Positions 41,701-51,969 of a stretch of 64,000 bases of DNA are shown here, in pieces. The notes beneath the pieces were generated by a model. That model made no database searches. It saw only the letters and a program-made list of their open reading frames with translations, and was not told the origin of the DNA. Source of the stretch: Strix aluco. Its lineage: Eukaryota > Chordata > Aves > Strigiformes > Strigidae. Position numbers and translations under genes: made by a program. The stretch is from contig NC_133934.1 in NCBI RefSeq assembly GCF_031877795.1, positions 26,725,716 through 26,789,715 of the forward strand, given 5' to 3'. Within the stretch, counting starts at the first letter, position 1, and each line of letters opens with the position of its first letter.

Positions 41701-43684
41701 GACAGATAAAAATCAGATAAATGATGTACATCGGAAAAAAAGAGTCCTGGCTTCAAATATAGGCAGATGGACTCTTAACTGAAAGTTGCCACTCAGGAGC
41801 CTGATCTTGTTCCCATCATAGACAGTTCCATAAAAGTATCAACTGAATGCACTGCACCATCTCTGAGTTGCCAAGTTCAGGTTTTACCATGTCCAGTCCT
41901 TAAGTAGTACTATATATAGTTTAAACCACCAGCTTACATAAAAAAGCCTAATGGCTTCTTAATAGTCATCTTGAATGAAACAAATTCATATAACAAATTT
42001 GACAAGATTTAGTCTAAAAAATACACTCAATTATTACAACTTGTGCAGGAAGGAAATGAGATTTAACCTTTTATTCTGACTCTTAATGTTTTACTCTAGC
42101 TCTGTCAGCAGTTCATTCACGTACCACTTAGGGGGCTGAGCCTGCAAACTGGTGAAGCCACTGTAGCTCCCACTGAATAAACCTTAATGAGATTGCTTAG
42201 CTTTCAGGACATGCTAAGCTCCATGAAGAAAGGGCCCAGAAGAGACAAAATACAGTATTTCCTTTTTTTCTCCCTTTCCATGAATCAGTTGAAAGTATCC
42301 AGGCTAACGAGTCTAACTTAAGATACAAAGGAGTTTTAAAGGGGATTTCAGTGAGAGGACAGTAGCTAAAAATGTCACAGACAAAAAGGAGATGAGATGG
42401 TGGTGCTAATATGTATCTATTTTTTGAAAAAGACAAATAGTTTCAGGTACTGAAAATTCTTAGCAAAATAAAGAGAGTTTCTGCATTTGCAAATGAATGA
42501 AATGAATAAAACTTTCCGGTGCTTGGTTGAGTTTTTTTGGCGCTGATAACTTTTTTCTTTTACTTCCAACAATTCAGGAGAAAAACTTTAATTAATGAGT
42601 ATGAATTAATCCAATGGACAAAATGATTGAAAAATTAACAGGAAAATATTGCCCTCAGTTACACATGAAGCAACTATTTGCCAGATAACGTAGACTCATA
42701 CTTCCCCAAACAACAGCAGAATCTGACCCTGGTCTCGGTGCCCCTATGGTTCAGAACATCCTAAAACAGTCATAGTGGATCAGCTCCACTAAATTAACAC
42801 ACCAACTCATCAGTCACCTATTGCACACACCTCTACTGTTACATAGACCTGGGTTAAAATGTTTTCCTACCTCTCCAATCCAAATGTCTACTCCCAATGT
42901 GTCACATCCAAACATCCTTCTCAAAATGGCAATGCTACAGGAAATATCCCTGTAGTAGCTGGGCTTTGCCTGTTTCCCCATTCTGCAGAGGGCGATGGCC
43001 AGAGGCTCTACGCAGGAATCATTTCGGTGGGCAGCTTCCCCGGGCAGGCCCCTGCGCTCCCCTGACCTGACAAATGCAAGGAGCCCACCAGGAAGCTGAG
43101 AATGTTACCACACAGGACGGCTTGTCACGCTGTATTCTGGCCAGTCCTATAAATTAGTACTATTTGATTTTTCAAATTATTTTCAAATATTAAAAATAAT
43201 TTAGAAAATACTTAAGTGGGTTTCGGGGGAATGTTATCTTCTGAAAAAGAGGCAAAACAGACTTCCTGACCTTTTTGTTCCTCTTTGTCCATATTCATGT
43301 GGCTTCAGTGAGTGTGGCCCCTTAATTTTGACTTCTAACACAGTCAAACAAAAATAAGACAGACTAATCCATACTAATATAAGGGAAACAAAATTCTGTA
43401 ATATTGCATTCTAACAAATGTAAAATAAAAGCACTGATGCAATATATTTCAAAATGGCAGCTTTTAATGAAGTAGTTTGCACAGGTTGAATTCTTGTCAT
43501 AAGACCTCTCACTTTCCATGCTTATATTGAAAACTGTTTACAGAAACAGTATCGTGCATTCAGCTGATTCAAGAGTGGCTTGGTACCAGAAAACAAAACT
43601 GCCTTTATATTCATGTTTTTATTCCTTTTAATACATATATGCCAAAGGGAAAAAAAGATGTTGCTTAAATCTTTTACTGTGTCT

Positions 43685-43720
43685 CTTTTAATTTACTAGT
43701 CCCTTTTAATTTACTAGTCC
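43685..43720. repeat. Perfect 18-bp tandem duplication
   Basis: CTTTTAATTTACTAGTCC occurs twice head to tail with no mismatch, indicating a recent slippage or duplication event. Confidence 0.95.
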
Positions 43721-44685
43721 AGGTAATGAGCCATTAGAAGAAGCAAATCCTCTCAAAGCGTATTTAATTTTCTAAACCAAGATGCTTCATTAATACTTGT
43801 GCTGTATGTATATAGAGGTACACGGTTTGTATGAGTTTAGCAGTGTCAAAAAACTATATGAAAAGAGGCTTTCTTTTAGCTCCAGAGAATCCTAAATCAC
43901 ATACTTGGAGTAAAGAATAGTCAGACACACTCCTCAGTGGGTGTTCAATACTCAGAAAAGGTGTACATTCAAATTTCGGATACAGAAGACTGTATTCCAC
44001 TCCTTTAAATCTGGCTCAAGAGCCTACCACCCGAAGCAGCACTGCTCCGAACAGTTCTCATGCATGGGTAACCAGGAGACTGAGACCTGCAATTTTAAAA
44101 CATCTCTCTCTGTCCAAGCCAGCAGAGTAGTGCTTTACGATATGGAGTTTAGATCACCAGAAAGAGAATTTTTAAATACTCATCAGCATCTCTCTGCTGG
44201 TCCGACCACGACCTGCTACATATTGTTAAATTACAATGAAAGTTAAAAATTTGTAATGATTTCATATAATCATCGGATATTTGAAAACTACTCATCTTTC
44301 CCAAGTCTTTTTTCAACTTTCTGTTCCCATAAATCTGAATAAATTATTTCAGTATTTAAACCATTCAGATACTTACGAATGATTTGGTGTCTCAATTTAT
44401 AAGCATGATTTCGATGAATTTAGACATACTCCAGTTTGTACTGGGAGTGCTTAATCCTTTACTTCTCATACAAGAAGAAATCCTATTGCCTTTAAAAGCA
44501 CAACTTGATTTACATCACCTTCCTCTTCAAGCCAGTCCTGTTTGCAACTGATCTGCCAGCTCTGAATTCTCTCATTACTTTCTGGTTCTCCGTGCCAAGA
44601 CCCAAATATAACTTCAGGAAGAACCTGAAATTATAAAGCCTGGTAAGAAGAAGGGATTTTTTTTCCCCAATCTTCGGTAGCAAAA

Positions 44686-44735
44686 TAATATTCACCTGAA
44701 TAATATTCAACTGAAGTTGAACTAATATTCACCTT
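44686..44735. repeat. 15-bp imperfect tandem repeat
   Basis: TAATATTCACCTGAA, then TAATATTCAACTGAA directly adjacent, then a third partial copy starting at 44,723. Confidence 0.85.
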
Positions 44736-45151
44736 CACTTTGAAGGCGAAAGAGTAGTACACCGAAATGACAAGGACATTGGGCAGTAATTTCCAGCCAG
44801 ATCTTTTAAAAAGAGCTGCCATATCTATTTGGACAAAATGAAATAAACAGCACAAAAAACTCCTTCCCATCTGCATAGTAGCTAGTATAGTGCCCTATTG
44901 ATCCACACAACCTATTAATCACGTATTCCTCCCCTTCATCAGGAAGGATTCAAGATTTGTTTGAACTGCTGTGTGCAAAGTTTACCCAGACTACTTGACT
45001 CGCTTTACAATTAATTGCCGCTGTTGCAATTGCAGCAGCGTCACTGGAGCATGTAGCAGAGCCACACCAGAAAGGGGTCTTTGTACCATCAGCAAACTAA
45101 GGACTGTTTTTAACTCTCCAAATTTTCTAGTCCTGTTGCATGCACTTGCAT

Positions 45152-45193
45152 AGAGTCGTAGCTTGGTTGCACAGAGTCGCAACTTGGCTTGCT
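45152..45193. repeat. 21-bp imperfect tandem duplication
   Basis: Two adjacent units starting AGAGTCGTAGCTTGG and AGAGTCGCAACTTGG. The differing positions include two CpG-related transitions. Confidence 0.8.
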
Positions 45194-46006
45194 TAGATAT
45201 CTTGATGATATTGATACCAGAAGGGGATCTGGCTAGCGACCAATTTTTTGGCAGGGATAACAAGCATTGGCTTGTGTGCTTCAATGGAGCTTGTTCCCAA
45301 AAAACTCTAGGACCTCACAATTTGTGAAAACACGGATGTGCTAAGATTTGTACTGAGCTTTACTAAATGTGAACTCAACCTAGACCAAAGACTTTGTTTT
45401 TGTGCAGTCCTACTGCAGAAGTGAGTCTGAACTTCTAACTTCCCCGTGTTAAGAGCGCTCGTACCTGTGGCAGATGATTGTGTGAGGTGCCAGGCAGGAT
45501 TGTATCAGAGAAATGACACACCAAAGGTCATCACAGATTTTAACTGAGTCATGCGGGATCTTCCTCTATTCAGGAGAGTTTAAAATTGCCCATAACAGCA
45601 CTGATGTAATGAAGTTTATGGGGAAAAAGTAGATTTCTGACAAGGTGATTTATTGGTTGATTATTGCAATAATTTCAATATTTTTTTTTTTAAATAAAAA
45701 GTCTGGAAGCAACTTAAAAGCCTGATCCAATTATGTGTTTTAAGACTGAATAAAAGCAGAGGTTGAGACAGCTAAAACATTACGAGAGCATGGTGTATGG
45801 TAATAGCACTCTGCTAATTCCAAGTGCAAGCGACCGGCACCTTATCTGGGGCTGTTCCTGTATTTGTGGGATTTCCAGTCCTGTAACTGGTGGTGCGTCG
45901 ATGCAGCTCGGAATGCAAGCGTTGATAAGATTTATTTTTTAAAGCGGTCATGAAATTTGGAAGAATTAATACTGTTTGGGGAGTGTTTCTTTTAAAAACC
46001 ATTTTT

Positions 46007-46026
46007 CACACACACACACACACACA
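46007..46026. repeat. (CA)10 microsatellite at the promoter edge
   Basis: Ten uninterrupted CA units directly before the CpG island, followed by a GCGCACACGTGCGCGCGTG alternating run that could adopt Z-DNA. It may vary in length close to the NSUN7 start-site region. Confidence 0.95.
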
Positions 46027-46610
46027 GGCGCACACGTGCGCGCGTGCCGTTGCCAGGGTGGATCTTGGCATTTTCGTGTGGCTTCGGAATGACTTGGGCG
46101 ACCCCTGGCACACCCCCGAGGGCAGGGCTCGGCGCGGGCCCGGGGCGCCCAGCCGCACTAACGCCCCCAGCGCCTGGCGCCGCCCCGCAGCGCCTCCCCG
46201 CCCGCCACGGCGCGAACCACCGCCCCCGGCCCGGAGCTGGTGCCCGGCGGCGCGGACCGGCGGGAGAGCTGGGCGGGCGGAGCCCCCCCGCCGCAGCACA
46301 GAGCGGGGCGGCGTCCCCTCCCGAACGCAGCGGCCGCAGCCCAGCCGGGCGCGGGGCCGCCAGAGCCCCTCGCCGGCGGTAAGGGTTAACGGGGGTATGC
46401 GGGCGCCGCTCCCCTGCCCGGCATGGGGCGGGGGGGCGGAGGGTAACTGCAGCCGCGGGAGCGGGGCTCCAGCGCCCGGCCTGCCCCGGCGCGGCCCGGG
46501 GGAGCCCCTCAGGCCCGGCGGCAGCGTAGGGCAGGCCGCTGGCGGGGCCGCCTCTCCCCGCAGCGCCCGGCGCCGCCATCCCCGGAGGGAGAAGCGAGGG
46601 GGAGAAACCC
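46027..46610 (+). promoter_or_regulatory. NSUN7: CpG island, NSUN7 promoter
   Basis: A sharp island of GC-rich, CpG-dense sequence surrounded by AT-rich DNA, starting directly after a (CA)10 run. It spans the inferred exon 1 and continues about 230 bp into intron 1. No TATA box is evident, as expected for a CpG-island promoter with dispersed starts. Long open frames on both strands here are a by-product of high GC, not genes. The exact transcription start cannot be read from the sequence; it should lie somewhere between about 46,050 and 46,300. Confidence 0.8.
46060..46378 (+). other. NSUN7: NSUN7 exon 1 (non-coding, 5' end approximate)
   Basis: Inferred from the CpG island and a good donor, GCG|GTAAGG, at 46,378/46,379. 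The start coordinate is a placeholder because no start-site signal is visible. The exon would be entirely 5' UTR, since the first credible start codon is in the next exon. Confidence 0.55.
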
Positions 46611-49600
46611 TGTCAGTTAAAAAAGGACCCTCGGGTTCCTGCCCAGGGAGAGGGGTTTGGGTGTTGCCCCGTCCGCGCCTGTGTGGTTTGGGGGAGCTGT
46701 TTGTTTTTTAAGGCCTTTCAGCCCAGTGTTTCAGGAAGCCCTTTGCATGTTTATACAAAGAGGTATCTTTTTTCTGTGTGACAGTACTATGAGTTGACAG
46801 GGACCGTTTCTCATAAATAAAGGGGAGTTGGGGAATGGTCTCGTGGCTGGCTTTTTCTCCTGACTTTCACTAATCTTCCCCCCCCTCCAGCTTAGTTAAC
46901 TGAAGTTGGGGACAGTAGAAGCTTTGCCATCCATTGTAACTCTGTATCAGACAGTTGCAGTTGCTGTTAGAAAGCAGGTCATGTATACCCATAACATTAG
47001 TAAGACAAAAACCACAGTATATGGCTGTCAAAGATTTACTGTGTGTTGGTGTATGAGGAACCATGTGAATGCTCACAGAGCCACTTTTCATGAATTCCTG
47101 TTAATACGAAGTAGTACTGGGTGGCCAGCCTGCCTGCTGTACCTGATACAACACAAATGCTGTGGGGTTGTTTGTTGTTTATCTTTTCCTGAATTGTATC
47201 GTAGAGGCTACTGACAAAGGTGATAACTGAAGAAATAAGAAAAATACATGTATTGGTATATAAACAGAGGAATCAGTGACATTGATGGTGTACGTATCCT
47301 ATGCTGTGTGGTGAATAAATGTCATAATTCTGTTCACTTGAGTTCATTAAGTCAAAGCTGGAGCCATCCTTCAAGCTGAGTGTTTATGATACACTAGTTA
47401 CCTTTCACTTTAAGCAAAGTTACATATACGCTGGAAACATATTTTTATTTGCTATTCATGTGGATCTATATTATGTGCCACAAATACTGTATTTGTCCAG
47501 TGCTGTTCATAATTGCAAAACTGTATGGTCTGCGGACAGCTCCGCTTGAAACTGAGAACATTCAAATAAATGAATCCAATTTTTCTTCAATTCCATTGGC
47601 AAGCAGATTAGCTAAAAGGGTAGTGTATCTCTGGTATTGGGAAGCAATGATTAAAGCGCACTCATGGATTTAAACCTGCTGGTCTTGAGAGAGTTCTGTT
47701 CAGTGGGCATCCTGTGAGGGTGCCTGATAGATACCTGATGTGTTACTTTTTCCTAAATGGTTTAGGGAGTGAGAAAAAGGTTACCTCAGACGTCTTGTTC
47801 AAGAGCTTCCTCAGAGCATGAGCACAAAGTCTTTGTTCTCTCACCCACGTTCTCTTCAGGTGCTCTTCCAGTGGCTTTTCTGTGACCTCAGTTTCACATG
47901 TGTTGAACATTTCAAATGTAGAGCCTGCCAGAGCAGCTGAGAGGTCCGCTCAGTCTTTGGAAGAAGGATAGGAAAAAATGTTGTGAATGCCTCCAGGCCT
48001 CCTACCTCGCACTGTCTGCCTGTAAAGCAGTGTGGTCCGATTTAGTTCTCCAGCCTCCTCTCTAGTTGTCACTCTGCTATTTGAAGCCTGCTATCTTTTT
48101 ATCTTTATTGCTATTGTTTGTACTTGGATAACAGTAACTTGTGTTACGGGAGTCTATCTGCATCCATAATAGAGGTGTTTTCAGAAGAGAGATTTGTACA
48201 TCCTGCTGCACAAATAATGTACACAAGAAGCACCCCCTTTGCATTGTGGGGCTACTGGTATTGCTCGCTGAACTGTTGTGCTCACAGGGAGTTGTCCTGG
48301 TCATTGCGAGCAGTTTAGTGGATTATGACTTGGAAGCAGAAGTGGGGAGATACTTTCTTGTCTGTGTTCTGTGCCTTCACAACCAATATTGTCCTGAGAT
48401 AGGTGCTTGCTGTTTTCAACACAAACTGTTTACAACAGCTGTCCCCTAACTGTCCGTTAAATTTTAGTCACAGGTGCCTTTAAGATCCTTTCTTCTGCAT
48501 ACCCTATTACGACTCTAACTTGCAAATATGATCAAGCTTAAGGAAAACAGTGTGGAAGTATAGTGAGAAGAACTTGGAAACTTTATTTCAACAGCAAGTT
48601 TCTGCTTTGTAAATGAGGCAGTTGTACCTCTAGTCAGCCAGTTCGCTGAGAGTATGTATGTATTTTTACCATTGAATCAGTGTGCTAAGACTGTATGGAG
48701 AGATGCTGGATTTGGGTCCAAATCAGTTTGATTTAACATTTGTAGCACTCTGGAATATTAGAAACTTTGATTTTATTTTTTTCTATCCTCACATTCTTTT
48801 TTCATCTCTCTGCAGCAACCCCCTTGAGATTCAGCTCATTTCTTCCATAGACAAAGGCAGGGTCTTTTCTCTCTTCTCTAGTTCTTCCCAGCTGAACTTC
48901 ATATCATTCAAGCTTGGTGTTCAAGCTTGGCCCAGAGTTCAGTAGTCCAAGCTGTGATTTGCAGTGTTGCAACCATGCAGTGTCTGCACAGGGCAGAGCA
49001 CTATCATCCCATCTTTATTAAGATGACATTTGTCTTTTCTGAAAGTGTGTTCATCAAATCATCTTAATAGCAGCGTCTTGTGGGTCAGCAAAAATAGCTT
49101 TGGCAAAGAAGTCACTGACAGTAATTGGGAACCCTACGAGTCTTTGAAAGTCCTGACACCACAAAGATTAGTTCACTTGCTACATGTTCTAAAAAGGAAT
49201 GTTTAGTGTTCAGCTGGAGAAAGGGTTTGAGCTCCAGGTCCCTGTTAGATCCTGTCCTCGTTTCTGTGAAGTCATGCACATGTCTTGTGGTCAAATTAGT
49301 GTCAAACATCCTGAAAGCGTTTATGATTTTTTTTCCTTTCTGAGCTCAAGAATTTCAGTTTGGTTGAGGTAATCTGGTACTTTATTCCAGTGGAGAATAG
49401 TGCTTTCTTTTGATAACACTGCTTGTCCTGCTTCAATATGGCTTCATAAAATAAATTTACATTTGCTCCATGGATCCATCAGTGCTGCATCTAACACTAA
49501 AGGTGTTGGTGCTTGACTCCCACAAGAAGCAGCTCTTTGTTTGAGGCCCAGGAGCTCTGTAAAGAGACAGTAAAAGTTGCTTCTACAGGGTTAGCAGCTC

Positions 49601-51168
49601 TCAGTTTTGCAGAGCATATTTTGGGAAAGGGAAAAGAGATGTGGCCTCCTCCACATGAGGCACCAGAACTCAGGAAGCAATACTGGTCGGTTGTCGAGCA
49701 TGCTGGGCTGGGCGGACTCTGACTTGGAGAAGGGAGGCATGGGCTGAGTGTCACCTGTGTTGGGGAAGGGCACTTTGAATGGAAGAATGCTGGCTCAGCA
49801 TGGGGCATTTCATGGCTGCCTGCTGGAGAAGTAACAGCTTGTGTTCCTCCTTTCCCCTCCAACCCTGCATGCTGCCATCCTCCTTTGCCACTATGTTTTG
49901 TGTGATGGGGAGGAAAGGGAGAGGAAAAAAGGATGCTGGGCAAGTATGTCTGACCCATATGTAATTTATCCTGAGGAATGTGGGGGATCACAGGGAAAAA
50001 GCTTGAGAATGCTTGTACTGAACTAAATTATGTAGCAAAAGAGAAGATCCTTTCTATTTGGTCAGAGTATCACCTTCTTTTCTGGATCTTTAGACTGGCA
50101 AAAAGAACAACTTCTGATATTCGTTGTTAATTCTAAAATATCCAGAACTATTTTCAGCACCTGATCCGTGCCTAGCTTTCTGTGCTAAAGCTGCTAAATT
50201 CCTCACAGTTCTCTTGTATTATTCTTCTCTAGACAGGAAGACTAGTTTTACTTTTTAAAAAAAATATTTCCTCTGTGACTAAATTTGTCTTGGCTTAGCC
50301 CTCTTCTGAACATTTAACGTGACTTCTAAGCCTCCAAACATTGTCATAAATGTATGTTACAGCAACCAGAGAAAATGGAATAAATCCAAGCACTGTGATA
50401 GATATACTTTAAGTAGGTTTTTATGTGAAACTTAAGCGTATTTTTGGATTCAGCTAACACTGGGGACTTTTTATTTTTCTCGAAGCCCTATTTACCTCTG
50501 GGGAAGGCAATTTTTATTTTACTGTTTATGTAAGATGCATAGAAAATTAAACACACATGGATGTATGGCGAGTTGGATAATATATTCAGAGCCTGTCAGA
50601 AGGATTTCCTGCATTTAAAATTGTGCTCTTTAGGTAATACTTTAAATACATTAACACTTAGGTGATCTCTATTATCCATTTTTAGGAACAGTCACACAGT
50701 TTAGTGGACATGTGGAATTTACTGCAACTCTTTTCAAGATGGTTCTTCTTTGGAAGAGACGATGGCTGCTTTGAAATTTCTGTAGTGTCTTTATTAAAGG
50801 ATAATTCCTAGTAAGAAATACTATTCTGTCTGCAATAATAATGCTTCTTATTGGACATAGAGAATCAAGTCTCTGCATATAGTCTGTTTAGGATCATTTG
50901 CTGTAAAGCACTGGCCTCTTTGAAACAAGTAACCAGTCTTTCTATCTGCATTAGTGTAAATAAATAAGGTAAGAAAACTATTAAATGCTTTTCTACTATA
51001 TGTAAGATGATAGATATATAGAAGGATAGATGATATATGTATATACATATTTGCAGGAATAGAGGCTAAAAAAGAAAATAGGTTCTATTGAAAACTTGAA
51101 AATGGAGGGAAAAGTGTATTCTAGTGAAAGAAAATTTCATAATTCAATACCAACTTTGTTTTTTGCAG
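46379..51168 (+). other. NSUN7: NSUN7 intron 1
   Basis: About 4.8 kb between the non-coding exon 1 and the start-codon exon. The first 230 bp are still CpG island. A C-rich pyrimidine tract followed by CCAG at 46,877-46,891 would make a strong acceptor and might mark an alternative 5' exon, but no equally good donor follows. No mobile element is recognised in the intron. Open frames of up to 164 codons near 49.5-50.0 kb (minus strand) resemble no known protein. Confidence 0.7.
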
Positions 51169-51528
51169 AGGCAGCAGGATTTTGACTTGCACTTACACAA
51201 TCAGCCACTGGAAAAATGCCAGGTTCTGAAAGTAACTTGGTGTCTTTACATGAGGATGTTACAAATGTTACTTCAGACTTGAGTGAAATGAAAATTTCAG
51301 ATGAAAAAGGATCTGTTGAAAAAAGAACAATGACTCTGATTGAGAAGAATGGCTATCATGACTCTGTATACATAAATGCAGCTAAGATTTTTCAAAGCAT
51401 TCGTACTGAAAAGTGTAAGGAAGGAATATTGGTGCGGTATGGTGATGACTCAGTATCTCCCATGCTGACTTTTAAAGATGAGTATTCCCAGTATGTATCT
51501 CATGAACTGGCTTTCAGTGCTCTAAAAT
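51169..51528 (+). CDS. NSUN7: NSUN7 exon 2 with start codon (residues 1-104)
   Basis: The acceptor TTTTTTGCAG ends at 51,168; 47 nt of 5' UTR follow; the ATG is at 51,216 in good Kozak context (A at -3). This is the first ATG that leads into the NSUN7 frame, and the exon encodes MPGSESNL at its start. The poorly conserved acidic N-terminus is followed by the conserved block containing 'GYHDSVYINAAKIFQSIR' and 'ELAFSALK'. The donor TAAAAT|GTAAGT leaves phase 1. Reading through the donor gives a spurious 126-codon open frame that ends at 51,596. Confidence 0.95.
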
Positions 51529-51910
51529 GTAAGTACAAAACTTTTCCAAGAATTGACAACAGAAATGATGCAACAGAGAAAATACAGAAAACCTAAGTGT
51601 TTAGATTCTGCCTGACATCGGAGATCTGGGGAATTTTTTGTTCTTTGAATTTTTTTGTTCTACTGAACTACTCGTATCCCTCAAATATATCTAAGTGTTG
51701 TTAGCATTTTGTGAAATCAAACATTTAAACTCTATATTTCTTCATGTAAAGGAATTATTTAGAGTTGCTACTCTTTGTGATTGAAGTTGCCCTTAATTTT
51801 CATAATATTTAAACTTTCAGCTTCTTTAGTGATTTACAAGTTGTTTTTTTTCTTCCATAGAATCTTGTAGATTTCATAGTGTAACTTGTCAACATTTTCT
51901 TTTTTTGCAG
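51529..51910 (+). other. NSUN7: NSUN7 intron 2
   Basis: Short AT-rich intron of 382 bp with a long T-rich tract before the acceptor. Nothing else is seen in it. Confidence 0.9.
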
Positions 51911-51969
51911 ATCAAGATCTTCTTGAAGAAATACTGTTAGATAGTTGTGTTTACCCATGCCAGTCTATA
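51911..51969 (+). CDS. NSUN7: NSUN7 exon 3 (residues 105-124)
   Basis: 59-nt exon. The acceptor TTTTTTGCAG ends at 51,910 and the donor is TCTATA|GTAAGC. The split codon T|AT gives Tyr105, so the product reads on as YQDLLEEILLDSCVYPCQSI. This matches the human YQDILETILIDSC segment. It ends in phase 0. Confidence 0.95.

Larger units (their letters stand above)
35793..46006. other. Non-coding stretch upstream of the NSUN7 promoter
   Basis: 10.2 kb of AT-rich DNA without a recognisable exon or young mobile element. It contains three small tandem repeats near 43.7, 44.7 and 45.2 kb. Several degenerate copies of a GCCTGATCCTG-like word (37,508, 38,412, 41,800) hint at an old dispersed repeat but are too short to classify. 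Confidence 0.55.

Noticed and set aside
45950..46711. 253-codon + strand open frame and 195-codon minus-strand frame over the CpG island
   Set aside because: Both are explained by GC-rich, stop-poor sequence. They are rich in Arg/Pro/Gly/Ala, match no family, and cross the inferred exon 1 donor.
49497..49991. 164-codon minus-strand open frame in NSUN7 intron 1
   Set aside because: No similarity to any known family; the interval is also open on the + strand, which points to composition rather than coding.
51216..51596. NSUN7 exon 2 read as a complete 126-residue protein
   Set aside because: The last 22 codons are intron 2. The conserved sequence leaves the frame exactly at the GTAAGT donor and resumes in exon 3.
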